From assembly GCF_042731755.1 (NCBI RefSeq), contig NZ_JBHWLR010000014.1:62001-126000 (forward strand): DNA of 64,000 nt. Reading direction: 5' to 3'. How positions within the stretch are numbered: position 1 is the first letter of the stretch; each line of letters opens with the position of its first letter. The notes below the pieces were generated by a model. It was not told where the DNA came from, made no database searches, and worked only from the letters and a program-made list of their open reading frames with translations. The stretch is from Promicromonospora sp042731755. Its GTDB lineage: Bacteria > Actinomycetota > Actinomycetes > Actinomycetales > Cellulomonadaceae. A program made the position numbers and the translations under genes. Shown piece after piece: positions 40,774 through 49,876 of this stretch.

Positions 40774-41610
40774 TCAGTTCTGGGTCTGGTTCTGGGAATC
40801 GGTGGCCCGGCCAGGGGTGCCGGGGGCCTGGTGGTACACGGCCCGCCACACCCGGTTGCGCAGCTCCGCGAACTGCGGGCTGAGCCGCACCTCCTCGGTG
40901 CGCGGGTACGGCAGGTCGACGTCGATCACCTCGTGGATGCGGCCCGGCCGGGCGGCCATGACCACCACGCGGCCCGCGAGAAACACGGCCTCGTCGACGT
41001 CGTGCGTGATGAACAGGACGGTGCGCTTCTCGGTGCTCCAGGTGTCCAGGAGCTGCTCCTGGAGGCGCACGCGGGTGAGGGCGTCCAGCGCACCGAAGGG
41101 CTCGTCCATCAGCAGGATCGACGGGTTGACGGCGTAGGCGCGGGCGATGGCGCACCGCTGCTTCATGCCGCCGGACAGCGTCTTGGGCAGCGCGTCCGCG
41201 AACTGCTCCAGGCCCACGAGGCGCACGTAGTGCTCGGCGCGCTCGCGCCGCTCGGCGGCGGGCAGGCCCGCGACCTTGAGCCCGAACTCGACGTTCTTGC
41301 GCACGGTCAGCCACGGGAACAGCGCGTACTGCTGGAAGATGACGCCGCGCTCCGGGCCGGGGCCGGTCACGTCCGCGCCGTCCACGAGCACCCGGCCCGA
41401 CGTCGGCGCCTCCAGGCCCGCGACGATGTTCATCAGGGTGGACTTGCCGCAGCCGGAGGGGCCGACGACAGTGACGAACTCGTTGTCGGCCACGTCGAGG
41501 TCCACGCCGTCGAGCGCGACGAACTCCTCGTCCTGCAGGGCGAAGGTCTTGCGGGTCTCCCGCACGGAGATCTTGGCGGTGTCCGTCAGGGTGGGGGTGT
41601 CGATGGTCAT
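40774..41610 (-). CDS. ABC transporter ATPase, SsuB/TauB type
   Basis: 278-residue nucleotide-binding subunit. Walker A VGPSGCGKSTLM, signature LSGGMKQRCAIARAYA, Walker B ILLMDEPFGALDALTR and the H-loop FITHDVDEAVFLAGR. The Q-loop stretch QQYALFPWLTVRKNV is typical of the nitrate/sulfonate/taurine class. The ATG overlaps the permease stop by four bases. It energises the importer whose cargo is probably a sulfate ester. Confidence 0.95.
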   Translation of the reverse strand: MTIDTPTLTDTAKISVRETRKTFALQDEEFVALDGVDLDVADNEFVTVVGPSGCGKSTLMNIVAGLEAPTSGRVLVDGADVTGPGPERGVIFQQYALFPWLTVRKNVEFGLKVAGLPAAERRERAEHYVRLVGLEQFADALPKTLSGGMKQRCAIARAYAVNPSILLMDEPFGALDALTRVRLQEQLLDTWSTEKRTVLFITHDVDEAVFLAGRVVVMAARPGRIHEVIDVDLPYPRTEEVRLSPQFAELRNRVWRAVYHQAPGTPGRATDSQNQTQN

Positions 41611-42428
41611 CGCCGTTCCTGCCATCCGGTCAGCCGGGTCTCCGCGAGCAGCAGCAGCCGGTCCATGACCAGGCCGAGCACGCCGATGGCGACGATGGAG
41701 ACGAAGATCGTCGCGAGGTCGTAGTAGGTCTGGGCCTGCTGCATGCGGAACCCGAGGCCCGCCTGGGCTGCGAGCAGCTCGGCGGCCACGAGGGTGGCCC
41801 ACGCGGAGCCGAGGCCCACGCGCATGCCCACGAGGATGAACGGCGAGGAGGCCGGCACCACGACGCGCAGGAAGATCGTGCCGTCCTTGGCCCCGAGCAC
41901 CCGGGCCGCGTTGATGAGCGTGCGGTCCACGCTCACGACGCCCTGGTAGGTGGAGATCACGCAGGCCAGGAATGCCGCGAGGAAGATGACGAACACCTTG
42001 GGCAGCTCGCCGATGCCCATGAGCACCAGCACGAGCGGCAGCAGGGCCAGCGGCGGGATGGTGCGGAAGAACTGGATCCACGGCTCGAACAGGCCGCGGG
42101 CCGGGGTGTACCAGCCCATGAGGAACCCGACGGGGACCGCGGCGGCGGAGCCGAGCAGGAACCCGGCCAGGACCCGGCCCAGGCTGGCCAACAGGTCCTC
42201 GGCCAGCGCGCCGCTGACCGCCAGGTCCACGGCCTTGGCCGCCACCTCGGGCGGCGTCGGGAGCTGGAGGCCGCTCAGGGACAGCACCCACCAGATCCCG
42301 ATGCCGCCCAGGATCGAGACGGCGTTCAGCGCGAGCAGCGTGGCGCGCTTCCCCGCCCGGCGGCGCGGTGGTGACCCGTTCCTCGCGGGGGTCGGGGTCG
42401 ACACCGTCGACCCGGTCGACATGGTCAC
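41607..42428 (-). CDS. ABC transporter permease, SsuC/TauC type
   Basis: 273-residue membrane subunit with about six helices and a polar N-terminus. The EAA-like loop INAARVLGAKDGTIFLRVVVPASSPFILVG marks the BPD_transp_1 fold of the nitrate/sulfonate family. The GTG at 42428 overlaps the stop of the ROK gene (GTGA) and has AGGAG upstream; ATG 42422 is the alternative. Part of the sulfatase operon. Confidence 0.93.
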   Translation of the reverse strand: MTMSTGSTVSTPTPARNGSPPRRRAGKRATLLALNAVSILGGIGIWWVLSLSGLQLPTPPEVAAKAVDLAVSGALAEDLLASLGRVLAGFLLGSAAAVPVGFLMGWYTPARGLFEPWIQFFRTIPPLALLPLVLVLMGIGELPKVFVIFLAAFLACVISTYQGVVSVDRTLINAARVLGAKDGTIFLRVVVPASSPFILVGMRVGLGSAWATLVAAELLAAQAGLGFRMQQAQTYYDLATIFVSIVAIGVLGLVMDRLLLLAETRLTGWQERR

Positions 42429-43708
42429 AGGGCTCTCCTCAGGCGTGCGTGCAGGGGTGCGGGGATCGGGGTGCGCAGCGTGCCGCGCAGGTCCTCGCCG
42501 TCGTCGGCCGCCTCGGGCCGGGGGTAGCCGGCCAGCAGCGGGGACAGGTGGAAGGCGGCAGCCAGCGCGCCGAGCGCGCCGTCGGTGTCGCGCAGGCGCC
42601 CGGCCCGCACGACGAGCGGCTCGTCCGTGGGCAGCGGGTGCAGCTCGTAGCGCAGGGTGGCCGCGGCCTGCTCGACGATCACGGGCGCGACGTGCACGAT
42701 CTCGCCGCCGATCACGATCTCGTCGGGGTCCAGGGTGAGCGCCGCGGTGCTGAGCACCCGGCCGACGGCCGCGCCGACGTCGCGCAGCACGCCCTCGACC
42801 ACCGGGTCGCTGGTGGCCACGGCGGCGGCCAGGTCGTCGAACGTGGCGACCTCGGCGCCCCGGGCGCGGCACGCCGCGAGCACTGCGGGCGCGGACGCGA
42901 CGGTCTCCAGGCAGCCGCGCTTGCCGCAGCGGCACCGGCTGCCCGCCGGGTCCACGCAGATGTGGCCCAGCTCGCCGGCGAACCCGTGCGCCCCGGTCCC
43001 GATCCGGCCGCAGACGACGAGGCCGCCGCCCACGCCGTCCGACAGCCGCACGTACAGCAGATCGGTGGTGCCCTCGGGCTGGGACACCGCCTCCGCGAGC
43101 GCCGCGAGGCGCGTGTTGTTGTCGACGACGACGGGCGCGCCGAACCGTTCGGCGAACGCGCCGTGCACGTCGTGCGGGGCGGAGCGGCGGGCCCAGGAGA
43201 CCTGCTTGCTGTCGACGCGCCACCCGCCGTACGGGCCGACGACGCCGATGCCGACCGCCTGGAGCTCGCCGAAGTGCAGGTCGTGCTCGCGCGCGAGCCG
43301 GTCGACGAGCCGGAAGGCGAGGTCGAGGCGCTGGGGCCAGGGCGTGTCGTCGTCGTAGTGCTCGACGCCGGAGGCGACGGTCTCGCGGGCGGCGTCGGCC
43401 ACGGCGGCGCGCACCCGGCGGTGGCCGAAGTCGACGCCGAGGTACTGGCCGGAGCCGGGGTCGAGCGCGAGCCGTTCGGCGGGCCGGCCGCTGCCGGTCC
43501 GGGTGGCGGCGTCGGTGTCGACCACGACGATCGCGCCGCGCCGCAGCAGCTCGGCCGTGGTCTCGGAGAGGGTGGTGCGGGAGAGGCCCACGCGGCGGGC
43601 GAGCTCGGCGCGGCTCAGGGGCCCGTCGCGGAGGGCGGCCAGCACGCGGCTCTCGTGAGCGCGGCGGGCGGCGCTGCCGGTTGTCGTCGTCGACATGCTG
43701 GCGACCAT
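42425..43708 (-). CDS. ROK-family transcriptional regulator
   Basis: 427-residue regulator with an N-terminal winged helix (VLAALRDGPLSRAELARRVGLSRTTLSETTAELLRRGAIV, read as helices) and a C-terminal sugar-kinase-like ROK domain. The zinc site is present as CVDPAGSRCRCGKRGCLE and the phosphate motif as VGGGLVVCGRIGTGAHGFAGELGH. Whether the ATP and sugar-kinase residues are active is unknown; ROK repressors bind sugars. ATG 43708 has GGAGG upstream. First gene of the sulfatase operon; a motif in its promoter recurs before the GH43 gene, so it may sense a sugar ligand. Confidence 0.92.
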   Translation of the reverse strand: MVASMSTTTTGSAARRAHESRVLAALRDGPLSRAELARRVGLSRTTLSETTAELLRRGAIVVVDTDAATRTGSGRPAERLALDPGSGQYLGVDFGHRRVRAAVADAARETVASGVEHYDDDTPWPQRLDLAFRLVDRLAREHDLHFGELQAVGIGVVGPYGGWRVDSKQVSWARRSAPHDVHGAFAERFGAPVVVDNNTRLAALAEAVSQPEGTTDLLYVRLSDGVGGGLVVCGRIGTGAHGFAGELGHICVDPAGSRCRCGKRGCLETVASAPAVLAACRARGAEVATFDDLAAAVATSDPVVEGVLRDVGAAVGRVLSTAALTLDPDEIVIGGEIVHVAPVIVEQAAATLRYELHPLPTDEPLVVRAGRLRDTDGALGALAAAFHLSPLLAGYPRPEAADDGEDLRGTLRTPIPAPLHARLRRAL

Positions 43709-43721
43709 AGGGACCTCCAAA

Positions 43722-43748
43722 TTTTTCCGTCAACGACCCGGCAGAAAA
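43722..43748. promoter_or_regulatory. Operator candidate of the ROK regulator, site 1
   Basis: A 27-base element beginning TTTTTCCG and ending ACCCGGCAGAAAA, just upstream of the ROK start. The outer TTTT and AAAA parts are inverted. A second version lies in front of the GH43 gene at 46374-46401. Confidence 0.6.
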
Positions 43749-43791
43749 CCACACCAATTCGGTCGGATCTAACCAGAACCCACTCCGACCT

Positions 43792-43854
43792 CGTTGAGTG
43801 CTGGGTATTTGTTGCCTGACGGCCGGAAAATCGACAAATACCCAGCACTCAACG
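43792..43854. repeat. Palindrome family C, copy 1
   Basis: Perfect arms CGTTGAGTGCTGGGTATTTG (43792-43811, plus the following T) pairing with the mirror ending AGCACTCAACG at 43854. About 21 bp with a 21-base loop. It lies directly downstream of the GH43 gene and may terminate it. A second member is at 56963-57023. Confidence 0.85.
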
Positions 43855-43869
43855 AAGCGGGGTGGGTGG

Positions 43870-46359
43870 TCAGGGCTGGGTGTACGTGCGGACGTAGTCG
43901 AAGGTCGCCGTCGCGCCCGCCGTGTTCATCGAGACCAGGCCGATGCGCAGGGGCTGGTCGTCGGGCAGGGTCCAGACGCCGCCCCACCGCCAGGTCTCCC
44001 CGTCGGTGCTGGACGCCATGCGCACCTCGTCCTCGTCGTTGGCCGCGTCCCGGTGCACGGCCAGCCGCAGCCACGTGGTCTCGCCCGGGGCCGCCCCGAA
44101 CATCGGCGCGCTGTACGCGGCGACGGGCGGGTTGCTGGTCGTCCGCGCGGCCTCCTTGGTGAACTCCAGCATCTGCGCGGCGCTGCCGGGCTTGCGCAGC
44201 AGCCCGAGCTGGGAGTGCACCAGCTTCACGAACTGGTCGTCGTCGGCGTAGAGCACAAGCCCGGCCTGCCGGTTCACGCCCACGCCGTCGAGACTCAGCT
44301 TCGTCTCGACCAGGTAGTCCCCCGCGGGGGCGTCGCGGGTCAGCACCGAGGCGGTGTTGGTGCCCTGGTACAGCTCCGCGTTCTGGGTGGGCCAGGCGAG
44401 GGCGCCGTCCGCCAGGCGGACGCCGGACGCCGGGCCGCGCACCCAGGTCCAGCCGGTGCCGTCTGCGCCGGTCCGGTCCGCGCCGGTACCGGGCACGACG
44501 TCGCCGTCGAACTCGTCCGAGCTCTCCGGCACCAGCTCCCCCGGCTCCGGGTCGGGCACCCGCTGGGTCACGGGGCGCGCGGCGGGCACCAGGCTCACGT
44601 TGTCGGCGTCGGCCCCGCCGCGGGCGGTGACGCCCACCGGGACGCGGCCGGCGGTCCCGCGCGTGGTGAGCGTGACCCTGCCGAGCGGCTCCTTGAGGTT
44701 GTCGGCGGAGACGGCGGCCGTGTACGTGCCCGACCGCGCGTCCCGGTCGAGGGTGACGACGTTCCAGTCGGCGTACGGGAAGTCCTGCGGCAGGGGCGCC
44801 GCCGCCCGCTGTGCCTTGGGGCCGCGGCCCGACTCCAGGCGCAGCTCGCCGGCGGCGCGGTCGATCCAGGCGGTGACGCGGCCCGCGCCGGCGCCTCCGC
44901 CCGCGCCCAGCGTGAGCCCGGCGGCGCCGTCGTCGTCCGTCACGCGCAGGTCCGCCTGCGCGCGCAGGGCGCCGGCGGCCCGGTCCCGGCTGGTCAGGGT
45001 CGAGTTCTCCAGGGCCGCGTACGGCCCCGCGTCCGTCTCCTCGCGAACGACGACGTCGCCGTCGGCCCGCCAGCCGGCGAGGGAACCGTCCGCGAACGTG
45101 GTGCGCACGGCGCCGTCCGTCACGGGCGCGGCCTGCGGGGACGACGACGGCCCGGCGCCCGCGTTGACGACCGGCCAGCCGTCGATCCAGTCGAGCCGGT
45201 CGATCATCAGCGGCCGCTTGCTCAGGTTCAGCACGCCGTTGCGGGTGTCCACGGGCGGGAAGTCGGGGTCCGCCGTCGGGATCGCGTGGTACGCCATCCA
45301 GTCCTGGCCCGCCAGGTCGGTGACCACCGAATGGTGGCCCGGGCCCGCGAACCCGTTGCCGTTCGAGGTCAGCACGTAGCCGCCCTTGCTGGACTCGGCC
45401 ATGAGGTCGGTGCCGTCGTCGTCCACGAACGGGCCGCGCGGGCTCGCGCTGCGACCCACCTTGACGGTATAGCCGCTGAACGCGCCCTCGCAGCAGCCCG
45501 CGTCGGAGTACATCAGGTAGTAGAGGTCGTCGTGCCGCACCACGTACGCGCCCTCCATCCGGCGGCCCTGCGCCACCTGGGTCACGGGTCCGGTCAGCTC
45601 GCCCGCGCCGGGCGTCAGCTCCGAGACGCAGACGACGTCGTAGCTGCCCCAGTACAGGTAGAGCGTGCCGTCGTCGTCGGTGAACAGGGCCTGGTCGATG
45701 TTGCCGGTGGGGCAGCCGTCGATCGGGGCCGACGGGACGAGCAGCTCGTCGCGGTGTTCCCACGGCCCCGTGGGCGTCGGCGCGGTGGCCACGGCGAGGC
45801 CGCCCGTGGACAGGCCGTAGGTGAGCAGGTACTCGCCGTCGACGTAGCGGATGTCGGGGGCCCAGGCGCGCGAGTTGGCGCGCCATGTCGTCGGGACGTC
45901 GTCCGGCTGGATCACCTCGCCCGCGTACTCCCAGGTCACCAGGTCCATGGAGCGCAGGATCGGCAGGATCCGCTCCCCCGCCTCGCCCTGGCTGTTGAAC
46001 ACCGGGTTCTGCGTGCCGTAGGCGTACCAGGCGCCGTCCTTGCCGCGGATCACCGCCGGGTCGGGGAAGGTGTCGGTGACCCCGGCGGTGACGGGGTTGG
46101 TGTAGGTGCCGGGGGCGGCGGTCGGTCGGGCGGACGTCGGTGAGGCGGCGGACGTCGCGGCGTCGGACGCGTCGGACGCGTCGGACGCGGTGACGGCGTC
46201 GACGGCGGTGCCGACGTCGGCGACGGTGCCGACGTCGGCGTCAGCGACGGCCGGCACGACAGGGCCGAGGCCTCCGGCCAGCACGGCGGCGGCGCATGCC
46301 GCGACCCAAGCGGTGCGGACAGGTCTCCGTTGATCTGATCCAAGGCGCATGCCGCCCAT
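43870..46359 (-). CDS. GH43-family glycosidase with C-terminal beta-sandwich domains, secreted
   Basis: About 829 residues. A signal peptide (TAWVAACAAAVLAGGLGPVV, then AxA) and an Asp/Ala/Ser-rich linker precede the five-bladed propeller of glycoside hydrolase family 43: catalytic Asp in DTFPDPAVIRGKDGAWYAYGT, the second Asp in GNIDQALFTDDDGTLYLYWG and Glu in GRRMEGAYVVRHDDLYYLMYS. The C-terminal half looks like two concanavalin-like or DUF1080-type sugar-binding domains (LRLESGRGPKAQRAAAPL; ETKLSLDGVGVNRQAGLVLYADDDQFVKL). Predicted arabinan- or xylan-side-chain activity. The ATG at 46359 or 46350 is uncertain because no good ribosome-binding site is visible. Confidence 0.88.
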   Translation of the reverse strand: MGGMRLGSDQRRPVRTAWVAACAAAVLAGGLGPVVPAVADADVGTVADVGTAVDAVTASDASDASDAATSAASPTSARPTAAPGTYTNPVTAGVTDTFPDPAVIRGKDGAWYAYGTQNPVFNSQGEAGERILPILRSMDLVTWEYAGEVIQPDDVPTTWRANSRAWAPDIRYVDGEYLLTYGLSTGGLAVATAPTPTGPWEHRDELLVPSAPIDGCPTGNIDQALFTDDDGTLYLYWGSYDVVCVSELTPGAGELTGPVTQVAQGRRMEGAYVVRHDDLYYLMYSDAGCCEGAFSGYTVKVGRSASPRGPFVDDDGTDLMAESSKGGYVLTSNGNGFAGPGHHSVVTDLAGQDWMAYHAIPTADPDFPPVDTRNGVLNLSKRPLMIDRLDWIDGWPVVNAGAGPSSSPQAAPVTDGAVRTTFADGSLAGWRADGDVVVREETDAGPYAALENSTLTSRDRAAGALRAQADLRVTDDDGAAGLTLGAGGGAGAGRVTAWIDRAAGELRLESGRGPKAQRAAAPLPQDFPYADWNVVTLDRDARSGTYTAAVSADNLKEPLGRVTLTTRGTAGRVPVGVTARGGADADNVSLVPAARPVTQRVPDPEPGELVPESSDEFDGDVVPGTGADRTGADGTGWTWVRGPASGVRLADGALAWPTQNAELYQGTNTASVLTRDAPAGDYLVETKLSLDGVGVNRQAGLVLYADDDQFVKLVHSQLGLLRKPGSAAQMLEFTKEAARTTSNPPVAAYSAPMFGAAPGETTWLRLAVHRDAANDEDEVRMASSTDGETWRWGGVWTLPDDQPLRIGLVSMNTAGATATFDYVRTYTQP

Positions 46360-46373
46360 CGAACGGGGCCCGA

Positions 46374-46401
46374 TTTTCTCCGGCAAGTACCCGACAGAAA
46401 A
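46374..46401. promoter_or_regulatory. Operator candidate of the ROK regulator, site 2
   Basis: TTTTCTCCGGCAAG...ACCCGACAGAAAA, 28 bases, matching the ROK promoter element (shared CAA-x2-ACCCG-R-CAGAAAA) and located 15 bases upstream of the GH43 start. Confidence 0.6.
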
Positions 46402-46457
46402 AGTAGGGAATTCTGCCGACATCCGACACTTCGACCCCGCCACACGTCGCCCGCGCT

Positions 46458-46538
46458 ACTGACTTCGGTTCAGCAGGCTCCAGGCGGCCGCATCCGCCCA
46501 CCAAACGGTCGCCCCCGGCCTGCTGAACGAGAGTCAGT
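46458..46538. repeat. Palindrome family F
   Basis: Arms ACTGACT...GTTCAGCAGGC (from 46458) and its complement ending AGTCAGT at 46538, with a three-base mismatched block and a GC-rich loop. It lies upstream of the GH43 gene. Confidence 0.7.
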
Positions 46539-46600
46539 CCGGCGGCCCCGCCCATACCACCACCGCCGACGCCGCCGCCGGCCCCGCTCCAGCACATTGG

Positions 46601-46657
46601 TCTACCCAGCGATTGGGCCCGAAACCGAGTCGGTTCCGGGCCCAATCACGGGGTAGA
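46601..46657. repeat. Palindrome family G
   Basis: Arms of 26 bp (46601-46626 beginning TCTACCC, and 46632-46657) pair with three mismatches around a 5-base loop. It lies 25 bases downstream of the polyol transporter operon, so it is probably its terminator. Confidence 0.8.
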
Positions 46658-46682
46658 AGGCAACTTCCGCACCGACCAACCC

Positions 46683-47519
46683 CTACTTGATCGCACCCAT
46701 CGACAGCCCCCGCACCAGCTGCTTCTGCGCCACCCAGCCCGCAATGATCACGGGCAGCGACGCCAGCAGCGCCGCCGCGCACAGCCGGGCCAGGAACAGG
46801 CCCTCGCTCGTCATGGTCGACACGATGAGCACCGGCACGGTCGCCGCCCGCGAGGCGGTGAGGTTCAGGGCGAAGAAGAACTCGTTCCACGAGAAGATCA
46901 CGCAGATCAGCGCGGTCGCCGCGATGCCGGGGGCCACCATCGGGATGAGCACGGACCGCAGGGTCCGCATCAGCCCGGCGCCGTCGACGGACGCCGCCTC
47001 CAGCACCTCCCCGGGCACCTCCAGGAAGAACGACCGCATCATCCACACCGCGATCGGCAGGTTCATCGCCGTGTACAGGACCACGAGGGTCCAGATGTTG
47101 TCGAGCACCTTGAGCTGCCCGGCCACCACGTAGATCGGCACGATGACGGCCACGACCGGGAGCATCTTGGTGGAGATGAAGAAGAACAGCACGTCGCTGA
47201 CCTTCTCCACCGGCCGGATCGACAGCGCGTACGCCGCCGGGATGCCCAGCAGCAGCACCAGCACGGTCGAGACGCCGGTCGCGATGGCGGAGTTGGCCAC
47301 GTAGACCCCGGACCCGCCCTCGATCACGGCCCGGAACTGGTCGAGCGTGGGCGTGAAGAACCACGTCGGCGGGTCGGACGCCGCCTGGTTCTCCTGCTTG
47401 AACGCCGTCATGGCCATCCAGGCGACCGGGAAGAAGAAGGCGAGCGCCAGCAACCAGGTCAGCGTGGTCAGCACGCCACCGGTGGTTCGACGGCGGTACG
47501 CGCGCGTCACGTCGGACAT
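46683..47519 (-). CDS. Polyol/sugar ABC permease, MalG type
   Basis: 278-residue permease with six helices; EAA loop LEAASVDGAGLMRTLRSVLIP. Similar in type to the mannitol/sorbitol importer subunits MtlG/SmoG. ATG 47519 has AAGGAG five bases upstream, within the previous gene's end. Last gene of the operon binding protein - permease - permease; as in the galactoside locus, no ATPase gene is present. Confidence 0.92.
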   Translation of the reverse strand: MSDVTRAYRRRTTGGVLTTLTWLLALAFFFPVAWMAMTAFKQENQAASDPPTWFFTPTLDQFRAVIEGGSGVYVANSAIATGVSTVLVLLLGIPAAYALSIRPVEKVSDVLFFFISTKMLPVVAVIVPIYVVAGQLKVLDNIWTLVVLYTAMNLPIAVWMMRSFFLEVPGEVLEAASVDGAGLMRTLRSVLIPMVAPGIAATALICVIFSWNEFFFALNLTASRAATVPVLIVSTMTSEGLFLARLCAAALLASLPVIIAGWVAQKQLVRGLSMGAIK

Positions 47520-47521
47520 GC

Positions 47522-48469
47522 TCACTCCTTGACCTCGAAGCTGCGGAAGATGAGGCGCAGCGCGGCGGATGCCACGATGATCGTGGCGATCACGACGACG
47601 ACGCCCATGGCGGCGGCCTGCCCGATGTCGAACCCGAGGAACGCGCGCTGGTAGATGTAGAACGGCAGGTTGGCGCTGGCAGTACCCGGGCCGCCCGCCG
47701 TCATGAGGTAGATCTGGTCGAACGTGTTGACCACGTAGATGACGCCGAGCAGCACGCCCAGCTCGATGTATCGCCGCAGGTGCGGCAGCGTGATCGAGCG
47801 GAAGACCCGCCACGGGCCGGCGCCGTCGACCGCCGCGGCCTCCAGCACGTCCTTCGCCTGGGCCTGGAGGCCGGCGAGCACGAGCAGCATCATGAACGGC
47901 GTCCACTGCCAGACCAGCGCCATGAGGATCGCGATGATCGGGTAGGTGGAGGTCCAGTCGACGGCCTCGATCCCGAACAGCCCGAGCGTCCAGTTGAGCA
48001 GGCCGTAGGTGGGGTTGAGCAGCGCGACGGACCACAGCACCGACGTCGCCACCGGCATCACCAGGAACGGGGTGATGAGCATGGTGCGGGCCACGCCCCG
48101 GCCGAAGAACGGCCGGTCCAGCAGCAGCGCCAGCACGATCCCGAGCACCATCGCCACCAGCACGCAGCCGAGGGTGATGACCACCGAGTTCAGCGCCGTC
48201 TGGCGGAACGTCGAGTCCTGGGCGATGTCGATGTAGTTCGACAGGCCCACGAAGAGGTCCTCACCGGGCCGCAGCAGGTTCTGCGAGCGCAGCGAGTACC
48301 AGATCGTCACCAGGAACGGGAGCTGCGTGACGATGACGGTGAAGATCAGGGCCGGCAGGAGCGGGCCGCGGCGGCGCCACCCCTCGGCCTTGCTGATCGA
48401 GCGTTCGGACGCCGACGCGCGGGCGGCGCGGCGCGAGCTCTCCAGCCGGTCGATGGTCGAGGTGCTCAT
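47522..48469 (-). CDS. Polyol/sugar ABC permease, MalF type
   Basis: 315-residue permease. A basic N-terminus is followed by LLPALIFTVIVTQLPFLVTIW and five more helices; EAA loop LEAAAVDGAGPWRVFRSITLP. The ATG overlaps the binding-protein stop (ATGA) with AGGAGGGG upstream. Resembles the MtlF/SmoF class of mannitol or sorbitol importers, which fits the adjacent polyol dehydrogenase. Confidence 0.92.
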   Translation of the reverse strand: MSTSTIDRLESSRRAARASASERSISKAEGWRRRGPLLPALIFTVIVTQLPFLVTIWYSLRSQNLLRPGEDLFVGLSNYIDIAQDSTFRQTALNSVVITLGCVLVAMVLGIVLALLLDRPFFGRGVARTMLITPFLVMPVATSVLWSVALLNPTYGLLNWTLGLFGIEAVDWTSTYPIIAILMALVWQWTPFMMLLVLAGLQAQAKDVLEAAAVDGAGPWRVFRSITLPHLRRYIELGVLLGVIYVVNTFDQIYLMTAGGPGTASANLPFYIYQRAFLGFDIGQAAAMGVVVVIATIIVASAALRLIFRSFEVKE

Positions 48470-49842
48470 TTCCCCTCCTGGGCCCGGTAGGTCTCCGCCA
48501 CGGTCTCGGCGTAGCGCTGGGACTGTGCGATGGCCTCGTCCACGGTCACCTGCCCGGCGATCGCCGCGGACATCTGCTGGCCCACGCGGGTCCCGAGGTC
48601 CTGGAACTCGGGGATGCCGACGAACTGGATGCCCGGGTAGGGCACCGGGTGGGTCATCGCGGCCTCCTGCGTGGCCCCGCCCATCGACTCCAGGGTGGCG
48701 TCGGCGTAAGCCTCGGAGACCTCCGCGTACTCGGGGATGTCGTACGTAGACAGCCGGCTGCCCGGCGGCACCCGCTCCCAGCCGATCGTGTCGCCGACCA
48801 GCTGGATGTACTCCTTGTTCGTCATCCAGGACACGAAGTCCCAGGCGGCGTCCTTGTGCTCGCTGGTGGACGGGATGGCGAGCGACCAGCTGTAGAGCCA
48901 GCCCGCCGACTCGGTGTCCGCGACGGGCGCGGGCGCGTAGCCGACCTTGCCCGCCACCGTGGAGGACGCCGGGTCCTCGATGGACGAGACCATCGACGTG
49001 GCGTCGTACCACATGGCCGACTGGCCCTGGGCGAACCGGGTGAGGCAGTCGCCGAAGCCGGACGTCGCCGCCCCGGGCTGCCCGGAGGTCTGCACGGTGT
49101 CGACGTAGGTCTCGATGGCCTCGCGGCTCTCGGGCGAGTCGAGGGTGGCGTTCCAGTCCTCGTCGAACCAGCCGCCGCCGAACGTGTTGATCGCGGTGCT
49201 CATCGGGGCCATGACCTCGCCCCAGCCGGCCAGGCCGCGCAGGCAGATGCCCGAGAAGTCCTCGGCCGGGTCGTTCAGCTCGGCGGCGAGGTCGCGCACC
49301 TCGTCCCACGTCGGGTGGGCGGGCATCTCCAGCCCGGCCTGCTCGAACAGGTCGGCGCGGTAGGCCAGGAACGACGACTCACCGTAGAACGGCACGGAGT
49401 ACATGTCGCCGTCGCGCGAGAGGGCCTCGCGGACGCTGGGGACGAAGTCCTCGGCGTCGTACCCCTCGGTGGCGTCGATGTACGGCTGCAGGTTCTCGAT
49501 CCAGCCGTTCTCGGCCCACATGGGCGTCTCGTAGTTGGAGATCATGACGACGTCGAACTCACCGCCGCCGGTCGCCACGGACGCCGTGATCTTGGCCCGG
49601 GCCTCGTTCTCGGGCAGCGACACGAAGCGCACGTCCACGCCCGGGTGCGCGGCACGGAACTCGTCCTGCAGCGAGATCGCGTCCTGCATCTGCGGGTTGG
49701 AGACGATCGCGACGACGATCTGCTCGCCGTCGTCGCCGCCCACGGCGCCCGCCCCGGCACAGCCGGACAGGGCCAGCGCGGCGGCGGCCGTAGCGGCGGT
49801 CGCCGCGACTCTCACCGAAGTACCCCTCGGAGGTCGGAACAT
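48466..49842 (-). CDS. Polyol/sugar-binding lipoprotein
   Basis: 458-residue solute-binding protein of family 1. Lipobox in ATAAAALALSGCAGA. The mature part includes EFDVVMISNYETPMWAENGWIENLQPYIDATEGYDAEDFVPSVREAL and YSVPFYGESSFLAYRADLFEQAGLE, close to mannitol/sorbitol-binding SmoE/MtlE. First gene of a leftward operon; its promoter region contains several GCTCA-type half-sites shared with the polyol dehydrogenase gene. Confidence 0.9.
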   Translation of the reverse strand: MFRPPRGTSVRVAATAATAAAALALSGCAGAGAVGGDDGEQIVVAIVSNPQMQDAISLQDEFRAAHPGVDVRFVSLPENEARAKITASVATGGGEFDVVMISNYETPMWAENGWIENLQPYIDATEGYDAEDFVPSVREALSRDGDMYSVPFYGESSFLAYRADLFEQAGLEMPAHPTWDEVRDLAAELNDPAEDFSGICLRGLAGWGEVMAPMSTAINTFGGGWFDEDWNATLDSPESREAIETYVDTVQTSGQPGAATSGFGDCLTRFAQGQSAMWYDATSMVSSIEDPASSTVAGKVGYAPAPVADTESAGWLYSWSLAIPSTSEHKDAAWDFVSWMTNKEYIQLVGDTIGWERVPPGSRLSTYDIPEYAEVSEAYADATLESMGGATQEAAMTHPVPYPGIQFVGIPEFQDLGTRVGQQMSAAIAGQVTVDEAIAQSQRYAETVAETYRAQEGK

Positions 49843-49876
49843 CCTCGTCCTCTCCTCGGCGCAGCCTCTCCGCCAC

